This document shows, piece by piece, positions 48,686 to 58,918 of a DNA stretch of 64,000 nt. Source of the stretch: an uncultured Pelagibacteraceae bacterium (GTDB taxonomy: Bacteria; Pseudomonadota; Alphaproteobacteria; Pelagibacterales; Pelagibacteraceae); contig CACEIY010000001.1 in NCBI GenBank assembly GCA_902559635.1, positions 1-64,000 of the forward strand, in the 5' to 3' direction. The number at the start of each line of letters is the position of its first letter. Position 1 is the first letter of the stretch. Under the pieces are notes generated by a model. That model did not search any database and was not told where the DNA came from. It worked only from the letters and a program-made list of their open reading frames with translations. The position numbers were made by a program, and so were the translations under genes.

Positions 48686-49355
48686 CTTTTTAGCTCATAT
48701 TTTAGTAGTTGATGATGATGAGGGAATCAGATCACTAGTAAAAAAATATCTAAGTGAAAATAAATATATGGTTAATACTGCTGAAAGTGCAGAAGATGCC
48801 TATAAAAAAATTCAAATCATTAATTTTGATCTAATAATTTTAGATATCATGATGTCTGGAAAAAGTGGATTAGAGTTTATACAAGAAAATAAAAAAAAAC
48901 TTGATACACCCATTATTTTATTAACTGCTAAAGGACAGGCCAATGAAAGAGTTGAGGGACTAGAGTTAGGAGCTGATGATTATTTAGCAAAACCTTTTGA
49001 ACCAAAAGAGCTTATTTTGAGAATTAAAAATATTTTGTCTAAAACAAAAAAAAATGATTTAAAAAGAGTTATAGAATTTGAAAATATTAAAATTGATCTC
49101 AATAGACAACTAATTTTTAAAAACAACCTTGAGCATAAGATTAATAATACAGAAAAAATAATATTAGAAAAAATGATAAATAATCCTGGAAAAATATTCG
49201 AACGAATGGAAATTGGAAAACTAATCGATTTAAACAAAGAAAGATCGATTGATGTGATTATAACAAGACTTAGAAAAAAAATTGAATTAAATCCTAAAAA
49301 CCCAAAATTTCTTCAAACTATAAGAGGAGCTGGTTATGTTTTATGGATTGAATAA
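48678..49355 (+). CDS. OmpR-family response regulator
   Basis: Two-component regulator of 225 aa. Receiver domain: acidic pocket VVDDDEG, phospho-acceptor Asp in LIILDIMMSG (about residue 54), LLTAKG, and the lysine in DDYLAKPFEP. The C-terminal winged-helix DNA-binding domain ends in IDVIITRLRKKIE and TIRGAGYVLW. The partner is the downstream kinase, which it overlaps by 20 bp. Close to OmpR in type; the regulon is unknown. Confidence 0.94.
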   Translation: MDNFLAHILVVDDDEGIRSLVKKYLSENKYMVNTAESAEDAYKKIQIINFDLIILDIMMSGKSGLEFIQENKKKLDTPIILLTAKGQANERVEGLELGADDYLAKPFEPKELILRIKNILSKTKKNDLKRVIEFENIKIDLNRQLIFKNNLEHKINNTEKIILEKMINNPGKIFERMEIGKLIDLNKERSIDVIITRLRKKIELNPKNPKFLQTIRGAGYVLWIE

Positions 49356-50655
49356 ATTAATAAAAAATTTATTACCTAAAAGATTATTCTATCGAGCATT
49401 ATTAATTGTTGCAGTACCTGTCATTGTATTACAATTGGTTATAACAATAGTTTTTTTTGATAGCCTTTGGATAAAAACTAACAAAGGAATGACTAGAGCT
49501 TTGGTAAATGAGGTTAAAACTTTTATAGAAGCCTATAATAATGATGAATATGACAAAAATGAAATTACAAACTTATTTTCAATATACCAAGATTTAATCA
49601 TTGAATATGTTGAAGATGAAAATTTTAATTTCAATTTCGATGAAAGATGGTTTAGTCCAATTGATAGAACTTTAAGAAGAGAATTAAAATCTAGATTCAA
49701 ATCAGAAGAATTTTGGTTCAATACAAAAAATTATAAAGAATTAATTGATTTAAGAGTTAAATATAAATCTGGATACTTTAAATTTTTAGTTCCAAAAGAC
49801 AGGGTCTCAAGTTCTTCTGCGAGATTATTTGGTTTATGGATTACTGTACCTGCATTAATTATGGTTTTTATATCTTTAATATTTTTAAAAAATCAAACTA
49901 GACCAATTACTACTTTAGCAAGAGCAGCCGAAAGATTTGGCAAAGGTGAAGAAATAGAAGAATTTAAACCTTCTGGAGCTGCTGAAATCAGACAAGCAGG
50001 ATTGGAATTTGACAAAATGAGAAAAAGAATTAATCGACACCTAAACCAAAGATCTGAAATGTTATCAGGAATAAGTCATGATCTCAGAACGCCATTAACC
50101 AGAATGAAATTACAAACTGCATTCATTAAAGATAAAAATATTTCTCACAAATTAACAGAGGATATTAATGAAATGGAAAAAATGCTTAATGAATATCTTC
50201 AATTTACTAATTTATCTTATAAAGAAAAAGATGAATTATTTAATCTAAGTCAACTAATAGATGAAATAATTGAAAAATATGACAACAAAAACATTTCAAA
50301 AAATTTATCTCCAAGAGTTTATTTAAATGGAAGAAAAAATTTAATAAAAAGATGTATTAATAATTTGATTGATAATTCAATTAAATATGCAAATAAGGTT
50401 AATATTGAGCTATCCAAAAAAAATACAAATTTATTTATAAAAATAGAAGATGATGGTCCAGGTATACCTGAAGAGGAATATGATAATGTTTTTAAACCAT
50501 TTTATAAAATTGATAAAAGTAGAGCAGATTCTAAATCAAGCGTAGGACTTGGTTTATCAATAGCTTCTGATATTATCCGTTCTCATGGAGGAAATATTAA
50601 ACTAGAAAAATCTTCTTTAAATGGTTTGGGTGTTAAGATCTTTTTGCCCGTTTAG
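49336..50655 (+). CDS. EnvZ-type sensor histidine kinase
   Basis: Membrane sensor of 439 aa. A first membrane helix (residues ~20-42), a ~125-aa periplasmic segment, a second helix (~170-190, ITVPALIMVFISLIFL), a HAMP domain (RPITTLARAAERFGKG), phospho-acceptor GISHDLRTPLTRMKLQ (His near residue 250), and an ATPase domain with NLIDNSIKYA (N box), EDDGPGIPEEE and GLGLSIASDI. The architecture matches EnvZ, but the signal is not readable from sequence. Its 3' end overlaps ubiK by 23 bp. Confidence 0.94.
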   Translation: MFYGLNKLIKNLLPKRLFYRALLIVAVPVIVLQLVITIVFFDSLWIKTNKGMTRALVNEVKTFIEAYNNDEYDKNEITNLFSIYQDLIIEYVEDENFNFNFDERWFSPIDRTLRRELKSRFKSEEFWFNTKNYKELIDLRVKYKSGYFKFLVPKDRVSSSSARLFGLWITVPALIMVFISLIFLKNQTRPITTLARAAERFGKGEEIEEFKPSGAAEIRQAGLEFDKMRKRINRHLNQRSEMLSGISHDLRTPLTRMKLQTAFIKDKNISHKLTEDINEMEKMLNEYLQFTNLSYKEKDELFNLSQLIDEIIEKYDNKNISKNLSPRVYLNGRKNLIKRCINNLIDNSIKYANKVNIELSKKNTNLFIKIEDDGPGIPEEEYDNVFKPFYKIDKSRADSKSSVGLGLSIASDIIRSHGGNIKLEKSSLNGLGVKIFLPV

Positions 50656-50884
50656 TTGATTTCTTTTTTTGAGAATTGAGTTTTTCAATTCTTTTTTCTA
50701 AATTCTCTACCCTTTTTGATAAAACTTCATATTCCTCTTTACTAGTTAGCTTCATTTTAAAGACAATTTCATCTCTTTTTGATTTTAATATGGTAATTAA
50801 TTCATTTTTTAAATCTTTTGAGGAAATTAAACCTTGTTCAAATAATTTTGTAAATTTATCGAATATAAACTTAGAATTTTTCAT
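50633..50884 (-). CDS. ubiK: UbiK/YqiC-like ubiquinone accessory factor (BMFP domain)
   Basis: An 83-aa protein: a short N-terminal helical part (FDKFTKLFEQGLISSKDLKNEL) then a C-terminal coiled coil (YEVLSKRVENLEKRIEKLN) and a basic tail. This is the BMFP/YqiC architecture; UbiK binds the aerobic ubiquinone biosynthesis complex. The location divergent from lgt, as I recall from other alphaproteobacteria, supports it. It is small and coiled-coil-rich, so similarity alone would be weak. Confidence 0.8.
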   Translation of the reverse strand: MKNSKFIFDKFTKLFEQGLISSKDLKNELITILKSKRDEIVFKMKLTSKEEYEVLSKRVENLEKRIEKLNSQKKKSTKRAKRS

Positions 50885-50934
50885 ATATTTATTTTATTAC
50901 ATAATATACTTATATCTTATTATTATTATTTATA

Positions 50935-51717
50935 ATGTTCATTAATAATTTTGACCCAGTCGCTATAGAAATTTTTTCTCTAGAAATTCGATGGTACTCT
51001 CTATCATATATTGCTGGTATTTTAATAGGTTGGTTATTAGCTAAAAATTTATTCATCAAAGATAAAAGTATAAAAGATAAAATTGATGACTACATTACAT
51101 ACTTAATAGTTGGATTAATTTTAGGAGGAAGAATTGGTTATATTTTATTCTATAACCTAAACTATTATCTAGAAAACATATTAGATATGTTTAAAATTTG
51201 GCAAGGTGGAATGTCTTTTCATGGAGGACTAATCGGAATTATAATTGCAAGTTATCTATTTTCTAAAAAATATAAAGATAATGCTTTCAGATATTTAGAT
51301 ATAATTGCTTTAGTTGCGCCTATAGGTATTTTTTTTGGGAGGATAGCAAATTTTATAAATTCTGAATTATATGGACATGAAACCTATGTGCCATGGGCAG
51401 TTCAGTTTGTTCGGGTAGATAGTTTATATAGACACCCCTCACAACTTTACGAAGCGGCACTAGAAGGCCTATTGTTATTTATAATTTTATTATATTTTTG
51501 GAATAAAAATTATTTAGAAAAAACAGGTAAACTTTCAGGTCTTTTTTTAATTTTTTATTCTTTTTTTAGGTTCATAGTTGAATTTTTTAGAGTTCCAGAT
51601 GAACAATTAGGATATCTAATATTCAATTTAACAATAGGCCAAGTCATTAGCTTAATATTTTTTATACTTGGTATAGTCTTAATATTTATTAAAAATGCCC
51701 CTCAAAAAAAATCATAA
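50935..51717 (+). CDS. lgt: Prolipoprotein diacylglyceryl transferase
   Basis: Inner-membrane enzyme that adds diacylglycerol to lipobox cysteines, needed for BamD in this window. Shows IRWYSLSYIAGILIGW, WQGGMSFHGGLIG, the signature GRIANFINSELYG, RHPSQLYEA and FRFIVEFFRVPDEQLG. Seven or so membrane helices; 260 aa. It overlaps the next gene by 23 bp. Confidence 0.97.
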   Translation: MFINNFDPVAIEIFSLEIRWYSLSYIAGILIGWLLAKNLFIKDKSIKDKIDDYITYLIVGLILGGRIGYILFYNLNYYLENILDMFKIWQGGMSFHGGLIGIIIASYLFSKKYKDNAFRYLDIIALVAPIGIFFGRIANFINSELYGHETYVPWAVQFVRVDSLYRHPSQLYEAALEGLLLFIILLYFWNKNYLEKTGKLSGLFLIFYSFFRFIVEFFRVPDEQLGYLIFNLTIGQVISLIFFILGIVLIFIKNAPQKKS

Positions 51718-52741
51718 ATTATCTTTAGATAAATTTATTAATTATGCACTTTATGACAAAAGAAAAGGCTACTATATGAAAAAAAATCCTTTTGGAAATG
51801 ATGGAGATTTTACAACTGCACCAAACATTTCAAGATTATTTTCTGAAATGATAGCTATATGGACTATAAGTTATTGGCAAAATCTAGGTTCTCCTAAAAA
51901 ATTTAATATAATTGAACTAGGTGCTGGAAATGGTGAAATGATGAAAATCATGATTGAAAGTTTTAAAAAATTTCCATTTTTTTTCACTAATTGTAATATT
52001 TATATTTATGAGATCAGCTCAAAATTGATTAAAATTCAAAAAAATAAAATTAAAGAAAAAAATGTTAAATGGGTTAAAAATTTTGACAAATTAAAAAATT
52101 CAACTTGTTTGTTTCTTGCTAATGAATTTTTCGATTCAATACCAATAAAACAATTTATTAAGGAGAAAAATAATTGGTTTGAAAAATATGTTTTTTTTAC
52201 AAATGAGAATAAAGCAAAGTTTATTAAAAAAAAAATTAAGATTCAATCTCTAGAAAAAAAATTAAAATTTAATATTTCAAATCGACATAATTTTTTTGAA
52301 TATTCTCCTCTAGGAGTGCAATATCTAAAAAATATTATTAAAATAATTCAAAAAAAAAATGGTGGTTTGTTAATTCTTGATTATGGATATGATAATGAAT
52401 TGACAAAAAATACATTACAAGCCATATACAACAAAAAATACTCAAACATTTTAGAAAATATAGGTAATTCAGATATAACTTATAATATAAATTTTAATTT
52501 ATTTAGAAAAATTGCTCAAAATTTTAATCAAATAGCTATAAATTTTTCAACTCAAAAAAAATTTTTAACTGAAATTGGTATAAAACAAAGAGCTGAGATT
52601 ATTAGTAAAAACAAAACTTTTAAAGAAAAAGCTGATATTTACTATCGACTTAAAAGACTTATAGATGAAAAAGAAATGGGAAATTTATTTAAAGTAATGT
52701 TAATAAACAAACTTAATAATAATTTTCAAATAGGATTTTAA
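51695..52741 (+). CDS. MidA/NDUFAF7-type SAM-dependent methyltransferase
   Basis: A 348-aa DUF185 methyltransferase. The family start FINYALYDKRKGYYMKKNPFGNDGDFTTAPNIS is clear in pieces; the SAM site IIELGAGNGEMM follows, then FLANEFFDSIPIKQF and LLILDYGYD. Mitochondrial NDUFAF7 methylates an arginine of a complex I subunit; the bacterial role is probably similar but unproven. It sits between lgt and pgeF, a common alphaproteobacterial order. Confidence 0.9.
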   Translation: MPLKKNHKLSLDKFINYALYDKRKGYYMKKNPFGNDGDFTTAPNISRLFSEMIAIWTISYWQNLGSPKKFNIIELGAGNGEMMKIMIESFKKFPFFFTNCNIYIYEISSKLIKIQKNKIKEKNVKWVKNFDKLKNSTCLFLANEFFDSIPIKQFIKEKNNWFEKYVFFTNENKAKFIKKKIKIQSLEKKLKFNISNRHNFFEYSPLGVQYLKNIIKIIQKKNGGLLILDYGYDNELTKNTLQAIYNKKYSNILENIGNSDITYNINFNLFRKIAQNFNQIAINFSTQKKFLTEIGIKQRAEIISKNKTFKEKADIYYRLKRLIDEKEMGNLFKVMLINKLNNNFQIGF

Positions 52742-52743
52742 AG

Positions 52744-53505
52744 TTGTTTAAATCTAAAAAACTCTCAAAATTACAAAATATAAAGCATGGATTTTTTAAT
52801 AAAAATGGTGGTGTTTCTAAAGGAATATATAAAAGTTTAAATTGTGGTATTGGTTCTAAAGATAATAAAAAAGATGTTAAAAAAAATCTCAAAATTGTAA
52901 AAAATAAAATTTGCAAAAAATCTAAAGAGATTTTTATGGTAAAACAAATTCACAGTAATAAATTTATTTTTATTAATGAAAAATCAAAAATTACCAATAG
53001 AAGTAAAAAAGTGGATGCTATAATTACTAATCAAAAAAATTTTCCTATAGCAATCCTAACTGCAGATTGTGTCCCAATTCTAATTTATGATAATAAAAAA
53101 AATATGATTGCTGCAGTTCATGCTGGATGGAAAGGAGCCTATAATGGTATTATTAAAAATGTTATAAATTTCATGTTTAAACAGGGTTGTAAGTCTATAA
53201 ATACAACTGTTGCAATTGGTCCAAGTATATCTAAGAATAGCTATGAAGTTCAAAAAGACTTTAAAAATAAATTTGTTAAAAAAGACAAAAAAAATATAAA
53301 TTTTTTCAAAGATAGTAATAAAAAAATCTATTTTGATTTACCTAATTATGTAAAAACTCAAGTTAAACTACACAAAATTAAGAATATAGATTTTTTAAAG
53401 AAAGACACTTTTATCAAAAAAAATAATTTTTTTAGTGCAAGACAATCAATAAAGTTTAAACATAATGATTATGGTAGAAATATTTCAATAATTGTGATAA
53501 ATTAA
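52744..53505 (+). CDS. pgeF: Peptidoglycan editing factor PgeF (YfiH, laccase-domain)
   Basis: Purine-nucleoside and peptidoglycan-precursor editing enzyme of the YfiH family. Metal-site motifs: VKQIHSNKF (His), LTADCVPILI (Cys), AAVHAGWKGAYNGI (His), and the late FSARQSIKFKHNDYGRNIS. 253 aa is normal. The start is TTG at 52744, 2 bp after the previous stop, with no ATG before the conserved KHGFFNKNGG. Confidence 0.93.
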   Translation: MFKSKKLSKLQNIKHGFFNKNGGVSKGIYKSLNCGIGSKDNKKDVKKNLKIVKNKICKKSKEIFMVKQIHSNKFIFINEKSKITNRSKKVDAIITNQKNFPIAILTADCVPILIYDNKKNMIAAVHAGWKGAYNGIIKNVINFMFKQGCKSINTTVAIGPSISKNSYEVQKDFKNKFVKKDKKNINFFKDSNKKIYFDLPNYVKTQVKLHKIKNIDFLKKDTFIKKNNFFSARQSIKFKHNDYGRNISIIVIN

Positions 53506-53514
53506 ATTTTTTTC

Positions 53515-54447
53515 ATGAAATTATTGACTGGAAATAGCAACAAATTATTAAGCAAAAAAATTGCTAAATTTCTAAAATCTAAACTTGTTAACTCTAGTAT
53601 AAGAAAATTTTCTGATGGAGAAATATATGCTGAGATAAATGAAAACATTAGAGGTAATAGCATTTTTATACTTCAATCTATTTCATCTCCGGCAAATGAT
53701 AATTTAATGGAATTATTGCTTTGTATAGATGCCTTAAAAAGATCTTCAGCTAAAAATATAACTGCTGTAATTCCTTATTTTGGATACGCAAGACAAGATA
53801 GAAAAGTTGCACCAAGAACTTCAATATCAGCAAAACTAGTTTCAAATTTAATTACAAAAGCTGGTGCAGATAGAGTTGTAACTGTAGATTTACATGCAGG
53901 TCAAATTCAAGGGTTTTTTGATATACCGGTCGACAACTTATTTTCTACTCCCATTTTTGCAAGACATGCTAAAAAAAAGATAAAAAGTAAAAATATTATT
54001 TGTGTTGCACCAGATGTTGGTGGAACTGAAAGAGCAAGAGCACTAGGAAAAGCTCTAAATGTTGGACTGGCTATTGTTGATAAAAGAAGACCAAAACCAG
54101 GACAGTCTCAAGTTATGAATGTGATAGGAAATGTAAAAAATAAAACATGTATTATAGTAGATGATATCATAGACTCTGGAGGCACTATCGTTAATGCTGC
54201 TAAGGCACTTAGAAATAGGGGCGCTAAGGAGGTTTATGTTTATATTACGCATGGAGTGTTAAGCGGAGAAGCTGTTAAAAAAATCAAAAATTCTTTAATT
54301 AAAAATTTAGTTATTACAGACACTATAGATAATAGTGAAAAAATTAAAAATGTTAAAAATATCGAGGTTTTATCAATTTCAAGCCTAATGGGAGAAGCAA
54401 TTAAAAGAATTTCTAACTCAACTTCAGTCTCAGATTTGTTTAAATAA
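53515..54447 (+). CDS. prs: Ribose-phosphate pyrophosphokinase (PRPP synthase)
   Basis: Makes PRPP from ribose-5-phosphate and ATP for nucleotides, His and Trp. Shows [49 protein letters not shown], the flexible loop DKRRPKPGQ, and the PRPP site [13 protein letters not shown]. 310 aa is standard. It precedes rplY, as in many alphaproteobacteria. Confidence 0.98.
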   Translation: MKLLTGNSNKLLSKKIAKFLKSKLVNSSIRKFSDGEIYAEINENIRGNSIFILQSISSPANDNLMELLLCIDALKRSSAKNITAVIPYFGYARQDRKVAPRTSISAKLVSNLITKAGADRVVTVDLHAGQIQGFFDIPVDNLFSTPIFARHAKKKIKSKNIICVAPDVGGTERARALGKALNVGLAIVDKRRPKPGQSQVMNVIGNVKNKTCIIVDDIIDSGGTIVNAAKALRNRGAKEVYVYITHGVLSGEAVKKIKNSLIKNLVITDTIDNSEKIKNVKNIEVLSISSLMGEAIKRISNSTSVSDLFK

Positions 54448-54491
54448 TTAACTTGAGTAATTAAAAACATATGCTAAAAGCCTATGTTTTT

Positions 54492-55217
54492 ATGAATTCA
54501 TTAGAAGCAAACATCAGAAATAATAAAACTAAAGGTGAATTAAATGCCATTAGAAATAATGATGAAGTTCCTGCAATAGTTTATGGGGGTAAAGAGCAGA
54601 ACGAAAAAGTTTCTATATCTAAAAAAATTTTAAAATCATCAATTGATAAAGAAAACTTTTTATCCAGCATCATTACTTTAAAAGTTGATGGTAAAAGCCA
54701 AAATGTTTTACCAAGGGAAGTAATTTATGATGTTTTATCTGATGAACCTATTCATGTTGATTTTTTAAGAATTGTTCCAGGTGTCAAAATTAAAATAGAA
54801 ATTCCAGTTGAATTCATAAATCATGAGACGTCTCCTGGTTTAAAACGTGGTGGTGTATTGAATATTGTAAGAAGAAAAGTTGAACTTAACTGTCCAAGTG
54901 AAAAAATTCCTGAAAAACTAACTATTGATCTTGATGGAGTAGATATAGGTGAAAGCTTTAAAATTTCATCTGTTAAATTAGATCCAGAAGTAGTCCCTAC
55001 TATTCAGGGAAGAGACTTTGTAATCGCTACTTTAGCTGCACCAACTGTTATGAAAGAACCAGAAAAACCGACTGAAGCTGAAGCGGCAGAAGGTGAAGAA
55101 GGAGCTGAAGGTGCAGAAGAAGCAGCAGAGGGAGAAAAACCAGCTACAGAAGGTGACAAAAAAGAAGGTGATGATAAAAAGCCTACTGATAAAAAACCTC
55201 CTGAAGAAAAAAAATAA
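54492..55217 (+). CDS. rplY: 50S ribosomal protein L25 (Ctc form) with acidic tail
   Basis: Binds 5S rRNA. The L25 domain (residues 1-~90: LEANIRNNKTKGELNAIR, VPAIVYGGK, EPIHVDFLRI) is followed by the TL5/Ctc beta domain (VNHETSPGLKRGG-type, VPTIQGRDFVIATL). The last ~50 residues are low-complexity Glu/Ala then Lys/Asp/Pro-rich. The ORF track starts at 54471; I prefer the ATG at 54492 because L25 proteins begin Mxx-LEA. The upstream ATG would add seven residues. Confidence 0.93.
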   Translation: MNSLEANIRNNKTKGELNAIRNNDEVPAIVYGGKEQNEKVSISKKILKSSIDKENFLSSIITLKVDGKSQNVLPREVIYDVLSDEPIHVDFLRIVPGVKIKIEIPVEFINHETSPGLKRGGVLNIVRRKVELNCPSEKIPEKLTIDLDGVDIGESFKISSVKLDPEVVPTIQGRDFVIATLAAPTVMKEPEKPTEAEAAEGEEGAEGAEEAAEGEKPATEGDKKEGDDKKPTDKKPPEEKK

Positions 55218-55254
55218 TCAATTAAGTTGAAATTAAAATTCCAATAAAAATCAT

Positions 55255-55818
55255 ATGCTTTTATTTGTAGGTCTTGGCAATCCAACATCCGATAGTGAAA
55301 ATAATCGACATAATATAGGTTTTAAGGTTATTGACTCAATTAATAAAAAATTTGGTTTATCAAAACAAAAACCAAAATTTAAAGGTCTGTTAACAACAGG
55401 CAACATTGAAGATGAAAAAATTTATGCAATCAAACCGTTAACTTTTATGAATAACTCAGGAATATGTATTAGAGAATTATTAGAATATTTTAAAATTGAT
55501 GTAGAAGATGTAATTGTTTTTCATGATGATTTAGATGTCGATTTTGGAAAAATTAAAGCAAAATTTGGTGGTTCAGACGCTGGACATAATGGAATTGCTT
55601 CTATCGACAAATTTATAGGTAAAGATTATTCAAGAGTAAGAGTAGGCATAGGTAAACCAAAAACTAAAATGGAAGTTAGCGATTATGTATTACAAAATTT
55701 TGATGCAGAAGAAACTGCTAGTATTGAAAAAATATTAGAAAATATCACTGACTCAATTTCAATTTTAATAAAAAAGAAATTAGATTTATTTTCTAGTACT
55801 GTTAATAATAAAAAATGA
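55255..55818 (+). CDS. pth: Peptidyl-tRNA hydrolase
   Basis: Releases peptides from prematurely dropped peptidyl-tRNA. Shows VGLGNPTSDSENNRHNIGF (catalytic His), KPLTFMNNSG, FHDDLDVDFGKIKAKFGGSDAGHNGI and RVRVGIGKP. 187 aa is normal. It follows rplY after 37 bp and overlaps ychF by 4 bp (ATGA). Confidence 0.97.
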   Translation: MLLFVGLGNPTSDSENNRHNIGFKVIDSINKKFGLSKQKPKFKGLLTTGNIEDEKIYAIKPLTFMNNSGICIRELLEYFKIDVEDVIVFHDDLDVDFGKIKAKFGGSDAGHNGIASIDKFIGKDYSRVRVGIGKPKTKMEVSDYVLQNFDAEETASIEKILENITDSISILIKKKLDLFSSTVNNKK

Positions 55819-56888
55819 GTTTTAAATGTGGTATAGTCGGTTTACCTAATGTTGGTAAATCCACATTATTTAATGCATTAACAAATTCTAACAAAGCTCA
55901 AGCAGCAAATTTTCCTTTCTGTACTATAGATCCAAATGTAGGAATTGTTTCAGTTCCTGATATTAGATTAAATAATTTAGCCAAAATATCAAAATCTAAA
56001 AAAATAATTAATACAACAATATCCTTTGTTGATATTGCTGGCCTAGTAAAAGGTGCTTCTAAGGGTGAAGGCTTGGGTAACAAGTTTTTATCTCATATTA
56101 GAGAAGTTGATGCTGTTATTCACATGATTAGATGTTTTGACTCTGAAGATATTCAAAATGTAAATCCAACAATTGACCCCATCCGAGATCTAGAAATAAT
56201 TGAAACTGAAATGATGCTAGCAGATTTAGAATCTATTCAAAAAAGATTAGAAAAAAATAATAAAAAAAACATAGATGAAGAACAATTAAAAATATTAGAA
56301 ATTGCTCTTGATTATATAAACAATGATAAAGATTTAGCGATTTTAAAAAATCAATTTAATAAAAAACAATTAAACCAAAGTGGATTATTAAATGTAAAAC
56401 CTAAAATTTTTGTATGCAACGTAGATGAACAGAGTATAAAAGATGGAAATAAATACACTAAAGAATTTATCTCTAAATATGGAGAGGAAAATACATTAAT
56501 AGTTTCTGCTGATATAGAAAATCAAATTAATGAATTAGAAAATGATGAGAAAAAAAAGTATATGGAAATGATTTGTTTAAAAGAAACAGGTTTAAACCTT
56601 TTAATCCAAAAAGGGTATAAAATTCTTGATTTAAATACTTATTTTACTTCTGGTCCTGAAGAAACTAGGGCTTGGACAATTGAAAAAAATTGCACTGCTC
56701 CAAAAGCTGCTGGGGAAATTCATTCAGATTTTGAAAAAGGATTTATTAAAGCAGAAACAGTTTCTTATAAAGATTTTATTACAAATGATGGATGGGTAAA
56801 TTCTAAAACAAATGGTAAAATAAGATTAGAAGGTAAAGACTATGTTGTAAAAGATGGAGATATTTTAAACTTTCGATTCAACACGTGA
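55815..56888 (+). CDS. ychF: Ribosome-associated ATPase/GTPase YchF
   Basis: OBG-family P-loop protein (YchF/OLA1) that binds ATP. Walker A GLPNVGKSTLFNALT, NFPFCTIDPN, DIAGLVKGASKGEGLGNKFL, and the NVDE-type VCNVDEQS specificity motif in place of NKxD; a C-terminal TGS domain (FFTSGPEETRAWTI-like, DFEKGFIKAET) follows. 357 aa. It overlaps convergent petC by 24 bp. Confidence 0.97.
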   Translation: MSFKCGIVGLPNVGKSTLFNALTNSNKAQAANFPFCTIDPNVGIVSVPDIRLNNLAKISKSKKIINTTISFVDIAGLVKGASKGEGLGNKFLSHIREVDAVIHMIRCFDSEDIQNVNPTIDPIRDLEIIETEMMLADLESIQKRLEKNNKKNIDEEQLKILEIALDYINNDKDLAILKNQFNKKQLNQSGLLNVKPKIFVCNVDEQSIKDGNKYTKEFISKYGEENTLIVSADIENQINELENDEKKKYMEMICLKETGLNLLIQKGYKILDLNTYFTSGPEETRAWTIEKNCTAPKAAGEIHSDFEKGFIKAETVSYKDFITNDGWVNSKTNGKIRLEGKDYVVKDGDILNFRFNT

Positions 56889-57644
56889 CCATATCTTTTT
56901 CATGCTAAAATAAACTAATACAGTTAGTATAATTAAGTAAACTATTGCTTTAAAGCCCATTCGATGTCTTGTTTCTAAATGAGGTTCTGCAGCCCACATC
57001 AAGAACGTTGTTACATCTTTTGACATTTGTTCAACTGAGGCCTCGGTACCATCCCCATATTCAATTAAGCCTTCCGAAAGTGGAGCTGACATTTTAATTT
57101 GGTTACCATACATATACTTATTATAATAAACTCCATCATCTAAAATCATTCCATTAGGAGGATCATCATATCCTAAAAGTAAAGAATAGATATAATCCGC
57201 ACCTCCTTTTCTCGCTTTTGCTAATACAGACATATCAGGAGGATATGCTCCTCCATTAGCAGCTTGAGCAGCCTTATCATTTTCATATGGCATCAAAAAT
57301 TTATCAGATAACTTTCCTGGTCTAGTAAACATTTCACCATCAGCGTTTGGCCCATCAGTAATTTCAAAAGAAGCTGCAATAGCCTTTGCTTGTTCAATAG
57401 AAAATTCAGGTCCACCTTTTTCACTTAAGTTTCTATAACTTAAATATTTCATTGAATGACATGCAGCACACACCTCTGAATAAACCTGATATCCTCTTTG
57501 CAAAGATCCACGATCAAATTTTCCAAATAAACCGTTAAAACTCCAATCAATTTTTATAAGGTCAGTTTTTTCAGCTGCCCTTACTTGATAGCTTCCAATC
57601 AATAATAAAAAAATTAAGTAAGTAATTGTTACAATTTTTTTCAC
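56865..57644 (-). CDS. petC: Cytochrome c1 of the bc1 complex
   Basis: Haem-c subunit of complex III. A signal peptide (residues 1-~22, ending VRAAE) is followed by the haem site CAACHSMKYLSYRNL and the sixth ligand Met in a later segment (QIKMSAPLSEGLIEYGDGT). A C-terminal anchor helix (AIVYLIILTVLVYFSMKKIW) tethers it to the inner membrane. 259 aa is normal for alphaproteobacteria. It is last in petABC, 4 bp after petB. Confidence 0.96.
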   Translation of the reverse strand: MKKIVTITYLIFLLLIGSYQVRAAEKTDLIKIDWSFNGLFGKFDRGSLQRGYQVYSEVCAACHSMKYLSYRNLSEKGGPEFSIEQAKAIAASFEITDGPNADGEMFTRPGKLSDKFLMPYENDKAAQAANGGAYPPDMSVLAKARKGGADYIYSLLLGYDDPPNGMILDDGVYYNKYMYGNQIKMSAPLSEGLIEYGDGTEASVEQMSKDVTTFLMWAAEPHLETRHRMGFKAIVYLIILTVLVYFSMKKIWSRVESKV

Positions 57645-57648
57645 AATA

Positions 57649-58908
57649 TTAATTTAAACTTTCTTTTCTTTTAATAAGCCCTGGATTTGGAGATCCGCCA
57701 AGGACTGGTTCTGTAATACTTAAAGGTACAGGTATTGTTTTCTCTCTGTATCCTAAAATTGGTAATACTATTAAAAAATGTATAAAATAATATGTTGTAG
57801 CCACTCTAGCTACTAACAAATAAAGTCCTTCAGCTGGCATTGCTCCTACGTATCCTAAAATTAAAACATCTATAACTAAGATCCAATAAAACTGTTTGTA
57901 TAAAGGCCTAAATACTGCAGATCTAATTTTTGAAGTATCTAGCCAAGGCAAAATTACTAACACAAAAATTGCTGCAAACATGGCTATAACGCCTAATAAT
58001 TTATCAGGTACAGATCTCAAAATTGCATAAAAAGGTAATAGATACCACTCTGGAACAATATGAGCTGGTGTTACCATTGGGTTTGCTTCAATATAGTTGT
58101 CTGCATGTCCTAAGATGTTAGGTGAATAAAAAACGAAAAAAGCAAACACAATCATAAACATTAACAAAGCAAAACCATCTTTAATAACGATATAGGGATG
58201 AAACGGAACTGTATCTTTTGAAGGTTTTTTAATATCAATTCCAATTGGATTGTTATTTCCAGGAACATGTAATGCCCAAATATGAAGAACTACTAATCCA
58301 AGAATTAAAAACGGCAACAAATAATGTAGAGCATAAAATCTTGTAAGAGTAGGGTTATCTACTGCAAAGCCTCCCCATAACCAAGCAACTATACCTTCTC
58401 CAACAAACGGAATTGCACTAAACAAATTTGTAATTACGGTAGCTCCCCAAAAACTCATCTGTCCCCATGGAAGTACATAACCCATAAAAGCTGTAGCCAT
58501 CATTAAGAAGTATATAATCATTCCAATAATCCAAATTACTTCTCTCGGAGACTTATAAGAACCGTAATACAATGCTCTAAAAATGTGAATGTAAACTGCC
58601 AAAAAAAACATCGAAGCACCATTGGCGTGAACATATCTTATTAACCAACCATAATTAACATCCCTCATTATATGTTCAACACTTGCAAAGGCTAAATCTG
58701 AATCAGCGATATAATGCATTGCTAAAGTTAATCCAGTAACTATTTGAGTAATTAAACAAAAAGTTAATATTCCTCCAAAAGTCCACCAATAATTTAAATT
58801 TTTAGGAGTTGGATATTCAGCAAGGTGATTGGAAAGAGTTAATAAAGGTAGACGGTCGTTAAACCATTTTCCTAATTTAGAACTGGGTTGATAGTCATGA
58901 TCACTCAT
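57649..58908 (-). CDS. petB: Cytochrome b of the bc1 complex
   Basis: Membrane subunit with two b haems and the quinone sites. Shows [92 protein letters not shown] and the Qo-site [14 protein letters not shown]. 419 aa in eight helices: the full-length mitochondrial-type protein, not the split b6/IV form. It lies between petA and petC. Confidence 0.98.
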   Translation of the reverse strand: MSDHDYQPSSKLGKWFNDRLPLLTLSNHLAEYPTPKNLNYWWTFGGILTFCLITQIVTGLTLAMHYIADSDLAFASVEHIMRDVNYGWLIRYVHANGASMFFLAVYIHIFRALYYGSYKSPREVIWIIGMIIYFLMMATAFMGYVLPWGQMSFWGATVITNLFSAIPFVGEGIVAWLWGGFAVDNPTLTRFYALHYLLPFLILGLVVLHIWALHVPGNNNPIGIDIKKPSKDTVPFHPYIVIKDGFALLMFMIVFAFFVFYSPNILGHADNYIEANPMVTPAHIVPEWYLLPFYAILRSVPDKLLGVIAMFAAIFVLVILPWLDTSKIRSAVFRPLYKQFYWILVIDVLILGYVGAMPAEGLYLLVARVATTYYFIHFLIVLPILGYREKTIPVPLSITEPVLGGSPNPGLIKRKESLN

Positions 58909-58918
58909 AAATTATTCT

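Noticed and set aside
55004-55288. 94-aa minus-strand ORF rich in Ser/Ala/Pro
   Set aside because: Antisense of the low-complexity acidic tail of rplY; composition is explained by that repeat.
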